Origin: an uncultured Aquimarina sp.
GTDB lineage: Bacteria > Bacteroidota > Bacteroidia > Flavobacteriales > Flavobacteriaceae
Reading direction: 5' to 3'
Assembly: GCA_947498775.1 (NCBI GenBank)
Contig: CANMLL010000022.1
Location: forward strand, 1 to 64,000
DNA length: 64,000 bases
Of the stretch, positions 1 through 8,007 are shown in pieces. A program made the position numbers and the translations under genes. Each line of letters starts with the position of its first letter. Position 1 is the first letter of the stretch. The notes below the pieces were generated by a model that did not search any database, was not told the DNA's origin, and was given only the letters and a program-made list of their open reading frames with translations.

Positions 1-42
1 CTCATATCTTAAAAATACAAATCATTCAAAAAATAACAAAAC

Positions 43-76
43 AAAAAAGACTGCCTTTTCAGACAGCCTCTTTTTA
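43..76 (-). terminator. Rho-independent terminator of the leftmost lipoprotein gene
   Basis: Read on the minus strand, a 7-bp stem with two G-U pairs (GGCTGTC with GGCAGTC; plus-strand arms 49-55 and 62-68) closes a 6-nt loop and is followed by a run of six T. It lies just past the stop of the minus-strand lipoprotein gene. Confidence 0.8.
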
Positions 77-94
77 AAATTAATATAGCAAATA

Positions 95-649
95 TTACTG
101 CTTAGCAAGCGTAATAAATTGATCACCAGTTACTGACGCGGTAACACTTTCGTTTCCTATGTCTACCATTATCTCTTCGTCTATAGCTATTTTTAAGGTC
201 ATCGACTGCTCGGTCAAAGAAGTAATTTCATATGACGTAGTCTCTTGCTGAACGGTAATTGAAAGCGTATTTCCACTTACAGTCCATTCACCTGTTCCGA
301 TAAGCTCAGGAATAGTTTCCTCGATTTCAATCGGATCCTGTGTAGGTAACGTAAAACTCGCAACCAATGTAAAACCTCCAGAGCCAGTTACAGTATTTGG
401 CTCACTCTCTGAAGCTGCCTCGGTAAACACAGCAGAAGCGGCATAATCCTTACCAGTTATGCTATAATCACCACTTAACGGGATGCCTTGCACGGTAGCA
501 GAAGCTTTACCGTTTTCGGACCTTACTTCGGTCAAGTCCCATGCTCCGGGGATTAACGATTGATCGATTACGATCGGATCATCGTCATCACCACATGAAA
601 CAAATAAAGTTATCGTAGCTAAAAATAAGAATAGGGCAAATTTTTTCAT
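95..649 (-). CDS. Lipocalin-like lipoprotein, hypothetical
   Basis: This is a 184-residue exported lipoprotein. A short hydrophobic signal (about residues 4-18) ends in a lipobox, FVSC, followed by GDDDD. Acidic residues directly after the lipid-bearing cysteine are common in Bacteroidota lipoproteins that are sent to the outer membrane. The mature part begins with a G-x-W motif (GAWDLTEV), then alternating beta-rich segments, as in the small lipocalin-like domains of this phylum. I know of no assigned function. It is transcribed alone, with its own terminator downstream, and is divergent from the sulfate assimilation operon. The lipoprotein call is firm; the lipocalin-like fold is an inference from pattern only. 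Confidence 0.8.
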   Translation of the reverse strand: MKKFALFLFLATITLFVSCGDDDDPIVIDQSLIPGAWDLTEVRSENGKASATVQGIPLSGDYSITGKDYAASAVFTEAASESEPNTVTGSGGFTLVASFTLPTQDPIEIEETIPELIGTGEWTVSGNTLSITVQQETTSYEITSLTEQSMTLKIAIDEEIMVDIGNESVTASVTGDQFITLAKQ

Positions 650-927
650 TGTTATAAAAGTTTGAATTGATTGTAGATTAACGCAGAAAGTACTTGTATA
701 TTGTTTTTTTATTCTTCACAAGGCAATAAACAAGACAATAAATAAGGTGTTTAACAAGAAAGTCAAACAAGAGGATAGGAGGTTAGAATTGGAACTCTTT
801 TTTATGTTTCTTAAACCTTTTTTAATAATCTACTAAATTACTAGGTTTTTTATTAATAATATCATAATTCTTGGTTTGGATGTAAGATTTTCTGGTTCTT
901 TAGACCAATAAATAGATTTTTTATATA

Positions 928-967
928 TACATTTGTTTTTTATCCTACTATTCCGATAGGGTAATAG
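928..967 (+). promoter_or_regulatory. Probable promoter -7 element and operator-like dyad of the sulfate operon
   Basis: The gap 650-981 holds no gene. TACATTTG at 928-935 fits the Bacteroidota -7 consensus TAnnTTTG. Directly after it, 948-967 is an imperfect palindrome whose arms are CTATT and AATAG with GGGTAAT in the right half. Its place, overlapping the expected transcription start, fits a repressor site for a sulfur or Fe-S responsive (for example Rrf2-family) regulator. That assignment is inference; no matching regulator gene lies in the window. Confidence 0.4.
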
Positions 968-981
968 AATTTATATAGAGT

Positions 982-1248
982 ATGATTTTAGATCAAATGA
1001 TATTAGATAAAGTAGCTTCAAAGAAAACGACTTTTGAGGATGATAAAACCTCTGAGAAACCAATACGCAGTATTGCAAAAGCAGTTAGTTGGAGAGTGAT
1101 AGGAACCTTGGATACATTGATTGTATCTTATATTCTTACTGGTGAAATAGTATTAGCTACATCTATTGCTTCTATCGATTTTGTGACCAAGATGATTCTT
1201 TATTTCTTTCATGAAAGAATGTGGAATCGAATAAAATGGGGGAAATAA
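982..1248 (+). CDS. DUF2061 small membrane protein
   Basis: This 88-residue protein carries the DUF2061 pattern: a basic KPIRSIAKAVSWRVIGTLDT segment, two hydrophobic stretches (about residues 43-56 and 58-74) and the closing HERMWNRIKWG. The family consists of small membrane proteins of unknown function that often sit beside sulfate assimilation genes in Bacteroidota, as this one does (cysH starts 20 bp downstream). A second ATG at 997 would drop the repeated MILD segment; the first is taken here, but the start is not settled. It may act in sulfate or sulfite transport, but this rests on gene neighbourhood alone. Confidence 0.88.
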   Translation: MILDQMILDKVASKKTTFEDDKTSEKPIRSIAKAVSWRVIGTLDTLIVSYILTGEIVLATSIASIDFVTKMILYFFHERMWNRIKWGK

Positions 1249-1268
1249 TTGCCTAATAGAAAAAGAAA

Positions 1269-1901
1269 ATGAATGCAGTTTTGACTGAAAAAGAAATTAA
1301 AGATTTAAACAAATCCCTAAAGGATAAAACACCTCTTGAGATTGCGCAATGGGCAGTTTTGAACGCAAAAAAACCAGTAGTAACTACAAATTTTAGACCC
1401 TATGAAGCCGCAATTCTGAATGTATGCTCAAAGGCATTATCGGATATTCCGGTAATTTGGTGTGATTCGGGTTACAATACTCCTAATACCTATAGACATG
1501 CAGAAGAAGTCATAGAATTGCTACATCTAAATGTAAAGTTGTATGTGCCCAAACAGACCACCGCACATCGCGATGTGGTTATGGGTATTCCTGATATAGA
1601 GGATCCTATGCATAAGGTGTTTACAGATCAAGTAAAACTTGAACCCTTCAAAAGAGCAATGGCAGATTTTGCTCCGGATGTTTGGTTTACTAATCTTAGA
1701 AAAGGACAAACAGCCCTTAGAGACTCTTTGGATATTTTGAGTATGGGTAATGATGGGGTCCTAAAAGTAAGCCCATTCTATTATTTTTCAGATGCAGAAC
1801 TTGATATTTATCTGGCTGAAAATAATTTACCTAACGAATTTAAGTATTTCGACCCAACCAAGGTTTTAGAGAATAGAGAATGTGGGTTGCACACTAACTG
1901 A
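1269..1901 (+). CDS. cysH: Phosphoadenylyl/adenylyl-sulfate reductase
   Basis: CysH reduces activated sulfate (PAPS or APS) to sulfite in the cytoplasm, using thioredoxin or glutaredoxin. The 210-residue protein has the PP-loop-like adenylyl-sulfate reductase fold: VVTTNFRPYEAAIL near residue 36, IWCDSGYNTPNTYRHAEE in the middle, and the catalytic C-terminal ECGLHTN ending at the stop. The Cys pair and CxxC that bind the [4Fe-4S] cluster of bacterial APS reductases are absent. By the usual rule this predicts a PAPS reductase. However, the window holds no APS kinase (cysC), and CysN here carries no kinase domain. The substrate is therefore open. It is in an operon with cysD, 20 bp away. Confidence 0.93.
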   Translation: MNAVLTEKEIKDLNKSLKDKTPLEIAQWAVLNAKKPVVTTNFRPYEAAILNVCSKALSDIPVIWCDSGYNTPNTYRHAEEVIELLHLNVKLYVPKQTTAHRDVVMGIPDIEDPMHKVFTDQVKLEPFKRAMADFAPDVWFTNLRKGQTALRDSLDILSMGNDGVLKVSPFYYFSDAELDIYLAENNLPNEFKYFDPTKVLENRECGLHTN

Positions 1902-1921
1902 TAAATGACGAAAAAATTAGT

Positions 1922-2881
1922 ATGGAAATATTAGAAAAGAAAGTCGAACAATTGAATGGGTCTGCAGGTAATCTTGCAGGAACATCTGTTCTTACTGTTA
2001 ATCCTCTTGAAAGTGAAGCTATCTACATTTTTAGAGAAGTAGTAGCCCAGTTTGAGAAGCCGGTGCTACTTTTTTCTGGCGGAAAAGATTCTATAACCCT
2101 GGTTAGGTTGGCCCAAAAAGCATTTTATCCTGGTAAAATACCTTTTCCGCTACTTCATATTGATACGGGACATAACTTCCCGGAAACTATAGAATTTAGA
2201 GATAAATTGGTCGAAGAACTTGGGGTAGAACTTATTGTTCGAAATGTACAGGATTCTATTGATCAAGGAAAAGTGGTTGAAGAAAAAGGAAAGTATGCCA
2301 GTAGAAATAGTTTGCAAACAACTACACTTTTGGATGCTTTAGAAGAATTTAAGTTTGATGCAGCCATTGGTGGAGCGCGTAGAGACGAAGAAAAAGCAAG
2401 AGCCAAAGAACGCATTTTTTCTGTAAGAGATGACTTTGGGCAATGGGATGAAAAAAATCAACGCCCGGAGTTGTTTGATCACCTTAATGGTAAAATTGAT
2501 CTTGGACAAAATGTAAGAGTGTTTCCTATAAGTAATTGGACAGAGCTTGATGTGTGGAGTTATATCGAAAAAGAAGGAATCGAAATTCCGTCAATCTATT
2601 TTGCACACAAACGTAAAATATTTGTGAGGGATGGGATGATCTGGTCGGCAGAAGATGATGTGGTGTACAGAGAAGATGATGAAGTAGTAGAAGAAAGAAT
2701 GGTACGTTTTCGTACTGTGGGTGATATGTCATGTACCGCAGCAGTACTTTCTGATGCTATTACTATTGACAAGGTAGTAGCAGAAATTAGAGAATCGACA
2801 ATTTCAGAAAGAGGAGCGCGTATCGATGATAAACGATCTGAAGCTGCCATGGAAAAAAGAAAACAACAAGGATATTTTTAA
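1922..2881 (+). CDS. cysD: Sulfate adenylyltransferase subunit 2
   Basis: CysD is the catalytic subunit of ATP sulfurylase. With CysN it makes APS from ATP and sulfate. The 319-residue sequence has the N-type ATP pyrophosphatase P-loop FSGGKDS at about residues 51-57, the LLHIDTGHNFPET segment, GGARRDEEKARAKER, and the C-terminal RDGMIWSAEDD and TVGDMSCTAAV blocks typical of CysD. The length is slightly above the roughly 300 residues of the enterobacterial protein because of an N-terminal extension of about 20 residues. A start at 1922 leaves 20 bp after cysH. A GC-rich repeat separates it from cysN. Confidence 0.96.
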   Translation: MEILEKKVEQLNGSAGNLAGTSVLTVNPLESEAIYIFREVVAQFEKPVLLFSGGKDSITLVRLAQKAFYPGKIPFPLLHIDTGHNFPETIEFRDKLVEELGVELIVRNVQDSIDQGKVVEEKGKYASRNSLQTTTLLDALEEFKFDAAIGGARRDEEKARAKERIFSVRDDFGQWDEKNQRPELFDHLNGKIDLGQNVRVFPISNWTELDVWSYIEKEGIEIPSIYFAHKRKIFVRDGMIWSAEDDVVYREDDEVVEERMVRFRTVGDMSCTAAVLSDAITIDKVVAEIRESTISERGARIDDKRSEAAMEKRKQQGYF

Positions 2882-2967
2882 AGTACGAAGTTTGAAGTAC
2901 AAGGTTAAAAATTTAAAAGAATATATAAAAAGTATTAATTTTTAAAAGAAACCCGTAAAATAGCTGC

Positions 2968-3002
2968 CCTCTCCTTTTGGGAGAGGGGCTGGGGGTGAGG
3001 GT
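2968..3002. repeat. GC-rich hairpin repeat abutting the cysN start codon
   Basis: A hairpin of CCCTCTCC and GGGAGAGGG around a TTTT loop is followed by a G-rich tail and ends on the base before the cysN ATG. It resembles the GC-rich dispersed repeats found elsewhere in the window but has its own arm sequence. The 120-bp cysD-cysN gap otherwise has only AT-rich sequence. The hairpin occupies the place of the ribosome binding region, so it could influence cysN translation; that is inference. The left boundary is approximate. Confidence 0.65.
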
Positions 3003-4256
3003 ATGGACGTATTAAAAATAGCAACAGCAGGAAGTGTAGATGATGGAAAAAGCACCTTAATTGGTCGCATTCTATATGATACAAAGTCGTTAACTACAGA
3101 TAAATTAGAGGCGATCGAAACCAGAAGTAAAGCAAATGGGTTTGACTATCTTGACTTTTCATTGGCTACAGATGGTTTGGTGGCAGAGCGAGAACAAGGT
3201 ATCACAATAGATGTGGCGCATATTTACTTCTCTACAAAAGAGAAAAGCTATATCATTGCAGATACTCCAGGTCATATTGAGTATACCAGAAATATGGTTA
3301 CAGGAGCATCAACATCTCAAGCTTCTATCATCCTGGTAGATGCTCGTAAAGGAGTTATTGAGCAAACGTATCGCCACTTTTTTATAAATAATTTACTACG
3401 GGTAAAAGATGTAATTGTAGCCATCAATAAAATGGACCTTGTAGATTTTTCACAAGAGAAATTTGAATCAATCAAAGCAGATTTTGAGAAATTAATCGAA
3501 AAAAGCGATTACAAAGAACAAAATATAACCTTTATTCCGGTAAGTGCTTTACAAGGAGATAATGTGGTTGATAAATCAACCAATACACCTTGGTATCACG
3601 GACAAACATTATTACAGCATCTAGAAGAGCTGGATGCACAAGATGTTTATGAAAAATCAAATGCGCGTTTTCCTATACAAACTGTAATTCGACCTAAAAA
3701 AGACGAATTTCATGATTTCAGAGGATATGCTGGTAAATTATATGGTGGAGACCTTTCTGTGGGAGATGAGGTAACTATTTTACCTTCATTAACTACTTCA
3801 AAAGTAAAAGAAATTTACTTCTTTGACCAAAAATTTGATAAAGCTGGTAGAGGAAGTTCTTGTACTATTACTCTTGAAGATGACGTAAATGTGAGTAGAG
3901 GGGATATGATTGTAAAATCATTAGAAAAACCAAAAGTAGAAAAACAACTTACCGCAACGGTTTGTTGGATGGACAGTAAAGATCTTAGTCCGGGAGCTAA
4001 TTATTTTGTGCAAAGTGGTAGCAATCGTATCCTTGCCAAAGTAAAAAGTATCAGCGGTACCATTGCTACAGACTTTTCTGGAGAAGATACTTCCAAAAAT
4101 GCCTTACAATTAAACGAGGTAGGAAAAGTGCAAATACAATTAAGCAAACCTTTAGCCTTTGATGCTTATAGCAATAATAAAGCTTCAGGGTCCTTTATAT
4201 TAATCGATTCACAAACCAATAATACGTCGGGTGTCGGTTTTATTGAAGCCCCCTAG
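3003..4256 (+). CDS. cysN: Sulfate adenylyltransferase subunit 1 (GTPase)
   Basis: CysN is the regulatory GTPase partner of CysD in ATP sulfurylase. The 417 residues show the EF-Tu-like G domain: G1 GSVDDGKST near residue 10, G3 DTPGHIEYTRNM near residue 88, and G4 NKMD near residue 141, followed by two beta-barrel domains. No APS kinase (CysC) domain is fused to the C-terminus. Starting at MDVLKIATAGSVDDGKS puts the P-loop right at the N-terminus, as in related flavobacterial proteins. The start codon directly follows a GC-rich hairpin. The last residues (IEAP) and the stop codon lie inside the left copy of an inverted repeat, so the natural C-terminus may have been replaced by repeat sequence. 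Confidence 0.95.
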   Translation: MDVLKIATAGSVDDGKSTLIGRILYDTKSLTTDKLEAIETRSKANGFDYLDFSLATDGLVAEREQGITIDVAHIYFSTKEKSYIIADTPGHIEYTRNMVTGASTSQASIILVDARKGVIEQTYRHFFINNLLRVKDVIVAINKMDLVDFSQEKFESIKADFEKLIEKSDYKEQNITFIPVSALQGDNVVDKSTNTPWYHGQTLLQHLEELDAQDVYEKSNARFPIQTVIRPKKDEFHDFRGYAGKLYGGDLSVGDEVTILPSLTTSKVKEIYFFDQKFDKAGRGSSCTITLEDDVNVSRGDMIVKSLEKPKVEKQLTATVCWMDSKDLSPGANYFVQSGSNRILAKVKSISGTIATDFSGEDTSKNALQLNEVGKVQIQLSKPLAFDAYSNNKASGSFILIDSQTNNTSGVGFIEAP

Positions 4257-4399
4257 CCCCCAAAGGGGGAACTCCAAAAAAGTTCATTATATAAAATAAT
4301 AAAGTTTTTTCAAGTGCGAAAGGCAAGATAATATTCAAGTTTAACAAAAAAACTCTTAATTAGCCCAAGTAAGAGTTCCCCCTTTGGGGGCTAGGGGGC
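4248..4399. repeat. Inverted pair of 27-bp GC-rich repeats (REPIN-like), 152 bp
   Basis: The left copy (4248-4274) and right copy (4373-4399) are perfect 27-bp reverse complements. Each one is also a hairpin on its own (CCCCC-AAA-GGGGG). They enclose about 98 bp of AT-rich DNA with no reading frame. The left copy contains the cysN stop codon; the right copy ends 7 bp before the sulfite reductase ATG. The same repeat recurs at 7268-7411 and, enclosing a DUF559 domain, at 13065-13484. No convincing target duplication is visible. Confidence 0.88.
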
Positions 4400-4406
4400 A
4401 GACAAG

Positions 4407-6497
4407 ATGCAAAGTTTTAGAACTGAAATAGAAAACCCAGTTGTTGAAAAAGACATAATAGAATTGGCCAATAAGATTGAGCAATTCCATAAGGGTAAGA
4501 TTGATGAAGAGAAGTTTCGTAGTCTGCGTCTAGCACGTGGTGTTTATGGTCAGCGTCAGGAAGGAGTGCAGATGATTCGTATTAAACTTCCGTATGGTAA
4601 GGTATTAAGTAATCAGCTTAGACGTATTTGTGAAGTATCTGATGAATATTCAAAAGGGCGTCTTCATATCACAACACGCCAGGATATTCAGATTCATTAT
4701 GTAGATCTAAATCGTACACCAGAACTTTGGGCAGCATTAGAAAAAGACGATGTTACGCTTAGAGAGGCATGTGGTAATACCGTTCGTAATGTGACAGCTT
4801 CAGAAACAGCGGGTATTGATCCAAAAGAACCCTTCGATGTTTCTCCGTATGCTGATGCATTGTTCCGTTTCTTTTTAAGAAATCCTATTTGCCAGGAGAT
4901 GGGGCGTAAATTTAAAGTATCCTTCTCTGGATCTGATGAAGATACCGGATTATCGTATATGCATGATCTTGGGTTTATTGCCAAAATAGAAAATGGTGTT
5001 CGAGGATTTAAGGTTATGCTTGGCGGCGGATTAGGTTCTCAACCTAGGCATGCAGATGAACTATATAGCTTTCTTCCTTCAAGCAAAATAATTCCAGTAA
5101 TGGAAGGAGTGCTTCGAATTTTTGATCGTCATGGTGAACGAAAAAGCAGAGCGAAGGCGAGAATGAAATTCTTAATCAAAGATATTGGTTTAGAGGAGTT
5201 CAAAGAATTGGTTGAAGCAGAACAAAATGCAATTGTACAAAAAACAGTGCCAATCGATGCAGATGGGTATACAGCTTCGATTCCTGTTGAGGTAGAAACT
5301 CCCAAAGTTGAGATAAAAGATCAAAAAGTATACGATTTATGGAAATCAACCAATGTGATTCCTCAAAAACAAGAAGGATATGTTGCGATAGGTGTTAAAG
5401 TATTACTTGGAGATTTTTATACAGATAAGGCACGATTGTTAGCCGATTTGGTAGAAAAGTATGCTGCTGGCGAAATTAGATTATCACTACGTCAAAACAT
5501 TTTGATTCCGTTTGTAAAAGAAGATTTAGTACCATTTTTCTATCAGGAACTGAGTAAACTGGGCTTCACCGAAGCCGGATATAATAAGGCAGTTGATATT
5601 ACAGCTTGTCCGGGAACCGATACGTGTAACTTGGGAATCGCAAGTAGTACTGGTATTGCCGAAGAGTTAGAAAGAGTAATCAAAACAGAGTATCCACAAT
5701 ATTTAGAGAAAGAAGATTTGGTTATAAAAATCAGCGGGTGTATGAATGCCTGCGGGCAACACAATATGGCTAATATTGGTTTCCAGGGAATGTCTGTGCG
5801 AACCAAAGATAAATTGGTAGCACCTGCTCTTCAGGTATTACTTGGAGGAGGGAATCTAGGTGACGGAAATGGTCGTTTTGCCGATAAAGTAGTTAAAATA
5901 CCAAGCAGAAGAGGTCCAGAAGCATTACGTAGAATCTTAAACGATTTTGAGGCGAATGCTAACGGAAAGCAGTTTGTAGATTATTATGCCGAAAAAGGAG
6001 AAAAATACTTCTATGATTTTCTTACAGATTTATCAAACGTTGATAACCTTACCCAAGAAGATTTTATTGATTGGGGAACAGATTCAGCGTATGTGAAAGC
6101 AATTGGGATAGGAGAATGTGCGGGAGTAGTAATTGATTTGATTGCAACCTTATTTTTGGAAAGTGAAGAAAAGATAGCCAATGCAAAAATCTCTTTTGAA
6201 AATGAAGTGTATTCTGATGCAGTGTATCATGCGTATAGTTCGCTAGTAAATTCTGCTAAAGCCTTATTATTGGCAGAAAATAAAAAAACAAATACACATG
6301 CAGGGATTATTCGCCAGTTTGACGAGGAATTCGTAGCCGGAGGAAAAATAGATCTAGACGGAACATTTGCAGATCTGGTATACCAGCTTCAAAAAAATGC
6401 TCCCAGCAAAGATTTTGCTTTAGATTATATCAAAAAAGCGGGCCAATTTTTGCAAAAAGTGCAAGAGTTTAGAGCCGTTGAAGTAGAAAATGTGTAA
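4407..6497 (+). CDS. Siroheme sulfite reductase with C-terminal HEPN domain
   Basis: This enzyme reduces sulfite to sulfide with six electrons, probably from the ferredoxin encoded nearby. Two ferredoxin-like half-domains alternate with two siroheme/[4Fe-4S] half-domains. The cluster cysteines are visible as CPGTDTC (about residues 401-407) and CMNAC (about 444-448). Reaction-face arginines occur in LHITTRQDIQIH and RLSLRQNILIP. The catalytic part ends near residue 545. The remaining 130 residues form an alpha-helical HEPN-type domain (EVYSDAVYHAYSSLVNSAKA). Plain NirA/Sir proteins lack this. The NirA-like sequence could also act on nitrite, but the cys operon strongly favours sulfite. The gene starts just after a repeat pair. 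Confidence 0.9.
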   Translation: MQSFRTEIENPVVEKDIIELANKIEQFHKGKIDEEKFRSLRLARGVYGQRQEGVQMIRIKLPYGKVLSNQLRRICEVSDEYSKGRLHITTRQDIQIHYVDLNRTPELWAALEKDDVTLREACGNTVRNVTASETAGIDPKEPFDVSPYADALFRFFLRNPICQEMGRKFKVSFSGSDEDTGLSYMHDLGFIAKIENGVRGFKVMLGGGLGSQPRHADELYSFLPSSKIIPVMEGVLRIFDRHGERKSRAKARMKFLIKDIGLEEFKELVEAEQNAIVQKTVPIDADGYTASIPVEVETPKVEIKDQKVYDLWKSTNVIPQKQEGYVAIGVKVLLGDFYTDKARLLADLVEKYAAGEIRLSLRQNILIPFVKEDLVPFFYQELSKLGFTEAGYNKAVDITACPGTDTCNLGIASSTGIAEELERVIKTEYPQYLEKEDLVIKISGCMNACGQHNMANIGFQGMSVRTKDKLVAPALQVLLGGGNLGDGNGRFADKVVKIPSRRGPEALRRILNDFEANANGKQFVDYYAEKGEKYFYDFLTDLSNVDNLTQEDFIDWGTDSAYVKAIGIGECAGVVIDLIATLFLESEEKIANAKISFENEVYSDAVYHAYSSLVNSAKALLLAENKKTNTHAGIIRQFDEEFVAGGKIDLDGTFADLVYQLQKNAPSKDFALDYIKKAGQFLQKVQEFRAVEVENV

Positions 6498-6549
6498 TAT
6501 CTTTACTAACCCATAAAGCAGGGCGATAGTAATAGGTAAATAAATAGAA

Positions 6550-7335
6550 ATGAGTTACAAAACACCAAAATTAACAGTAGTAGGAGCGGGGCCGGGAGAT
6601 CCAGATTTGATCACTATCAAAGCGATAAAAACGCTGGAGTCTGCCGATGTGGTGTTGTATGATGCGCTCATTAATGATGTACTATTAAATTATGCGTCTA
6701 ATGCCGAAAAGATATTTGTAGGCAAACGTAAAGGGTGTTATGCATATCAACAAGAGCAGATCAACGAATTAATTGTAAGTCGCGCCAAGAGTCACGGGCA
6801 TGTTGTACGATTAAAAGGAGGAGACCCTTTTATATTCGGACGTGGAGCCGAAGAAATTGATTATGTTCAACAGTTCGGGATTGAAACATATATGGTGCCC
6901 GGGATATCATCATCCTCGGCCGTACCTGCTTATCAAGGAATTCCTCTTACAAAAAGAGGAGCCTCTGAGAGTTTTTGGGTAATCACGGGAACAACAAAAT
7001 CTCATAAATTATCACAAGATGTATACCTGGCGGCAAAATCAAATGCTACAGTGGTAATTCTAATGGGAATGGGTAAGTTAAGTGAAATAGTTCGTATCTT
7101 TGCAGCCGAAAACAAACACCATATTCCGGTAGCGATTATTCAAAATGGAACTACTGAAAATGAACAGTTTGGGTTTGGAACAGTTAACACTATTGAGCAG
7201 GTTGTTTTTGACAAAAAATTATCTTCTCCAGCAATTATTGTGATAGGAGAGGTAGTGAATCGAAGATGCCCCCTAGCCCTCAAAGAGGGAATGGTAAAAG
7301 AAATTAAAGAAACATTTTTCGCTAGCGAAAACTAA
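6550..7335 (+). CDS. cobA: Uroporphyrinogen-III C-methyltransferase (SUMT)
   Basis: SUMT uses two SAM molecules to methylate uroporphyrinogen III to precorrin-2, the first step to siroheme, the cofactor of the sulfite reductase just upstream. The 261-residue protein shows the family marks in order: VGAGPGDPDLITIKA at the N-terminus, VLYDALI, VRLKGGDPFIFGRGAEE near residue 95, VPGISSSSAVPAYQGIPLT, and VILMGMG. The last 25 residues (from CPLALKEG) are encoded by the left copy of a GC-rich repeat and sequence after it, so the C-terminal tail is probably acquired. A monofunctional SUMT beside a separate CysG N-terminal-type enzyme is a common arrangement. Confidence 0.95.
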   Translation: MSYKTPKLTVVGAGPGDPDLITIKAIKTLESADVVLYDALINDVLLNYASNAEKIFVGKRKGCYAYQQEQINELIVSRAKSHGHVVRLKGGDPFIFGRGAEEIDYVQQFGIETYMVPGISSSSAVPAYQGIPLTKRGASESFWVITGTTKSHKLSQDVYLAAKSNATVVILMGMGKLSEIVRIFAAENKHHIPVAIIQNGTTENEQFGFGTVNTIEQVVFDKKLSSPAIIVIGEVVNRRCPLALKEGMVKEIKETFFASEN

Positions 7336-7411
7336 TAAATGATTGTATTGAGTAATGTAGTTGAAAATATCCAGATAAAGAATCAAGTTCCCCCTTTGGG
7401 GGCGGAGGGGG
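7268..7411. repeat. Second GC-rich inverted repeat pair, spanning the SUMT/siroheme synthase junction
   Basis: The left copy (about 7268-7291) and right copy (about 7385-7411) are inverted copies of the 4248-4399 repeat. Both are translated: the left within the SUMT C-terminus, the right as VPPLGAEGA in the next gene's N-terminus. Relative to the cysN copy, the left hairpin has C-to-T and G-to-A changes that pair with each other (CCCTC with GAGGG), so the stem is kept. The spacer holds the stop of one gene and the start of the next. Confidence 0.8.
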
Positions 7412-8007
7412 CTCGAAATAATTTATATCCAATTTTTTTAAAGGTCAAGAACCTCGAAATCCTAATTATAGGAGGAGGAAATGTGGCCGAAGAAAAACTA
7501 ACGTTCTTAACAAAATCTAGTCCAGATGCCAAGGTTACTATGGTTTCGCCCATGTTTCGAGAGGGAACCGTAGCGTTAGCAAACAAATTTGGGGTGGATA
7601 TGATTACAAAAAAATACCATAGACGTTTCTTGAAAGGAAAACATGTTGTAATTGCTACTACCGATGTTCCTGAGGTTAATGTAAAAGTCTATAAGGATTG
7701 CAGAAAAAGAAGCAAACTGGTTAATGTAGCAGACAACCCACCATATTGTGATTTTTATATGGGAGGTATTGTTACTAAAGGTAATGTAAAAGTAGCTATT
7801 TCGACTAATGGAAAGTCACCTACAACTGCCAAACGCTTACGTCAGTTTTTTGAAGAAGTAATTCCTGAAAATATTGATGATTTAGTTAAGAATTTAAACG
7901 AATACAGAAAAACAATAAAAGGTGATTTCGAAGAAAAAGTAGAAACATTAAACGAATTCACAAAAGGATTAATAGGAAAAAAAGAAGTTGAACATGATCA
8001 AGACTGA
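7339..8007 (+). CDS. Precorrin-2 dehydrogenase / sirohydrochlorin ferrochelatase (CysG N-terminal, Met8-like)
   Basis: This enzyme oxidises precorrin-2 with NAD and inserts iron to make siroheme. The conserved part begins at NNLYPIFLKVKNLEIL and shows the NAD-binding glycine motif IIGGGNVAEEKL, VADNPPYCDFYMGGIV and the ISTNGKSPTTAKRLRQF segment. The first 26 residues, including VPPLGAEGAR, are encoded by the right-hand copy of a GC-rich inverted repeat. They look like an extension gained when the repeat landed, and the ancestral start was probably near residue 27. No ATG or close alternative start is visible there, so the longer form is given. The end overlaps the next gene by 14 nt. Confidence 0.9.
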   Translation: MIVLSNVVENIQIKNQVPPLGAEGARNNLYPIFLKVKNLEILIIGGGNVAEEKLTFLTKSSPDAKVTMVSPMFREGTVALANKFGVDMITKKYHRRFLKGKHVVIATTDVPEVNVKVYKDCRKRSKLVNVADNPPYCDFYMGGIVTKGNVKVAISTNGKSPTTAKRLRQFFEEVIPENIDDLVKNLNEYRKTIKGDFEEKVETLNEFTKGLIGKKEVEHDQD

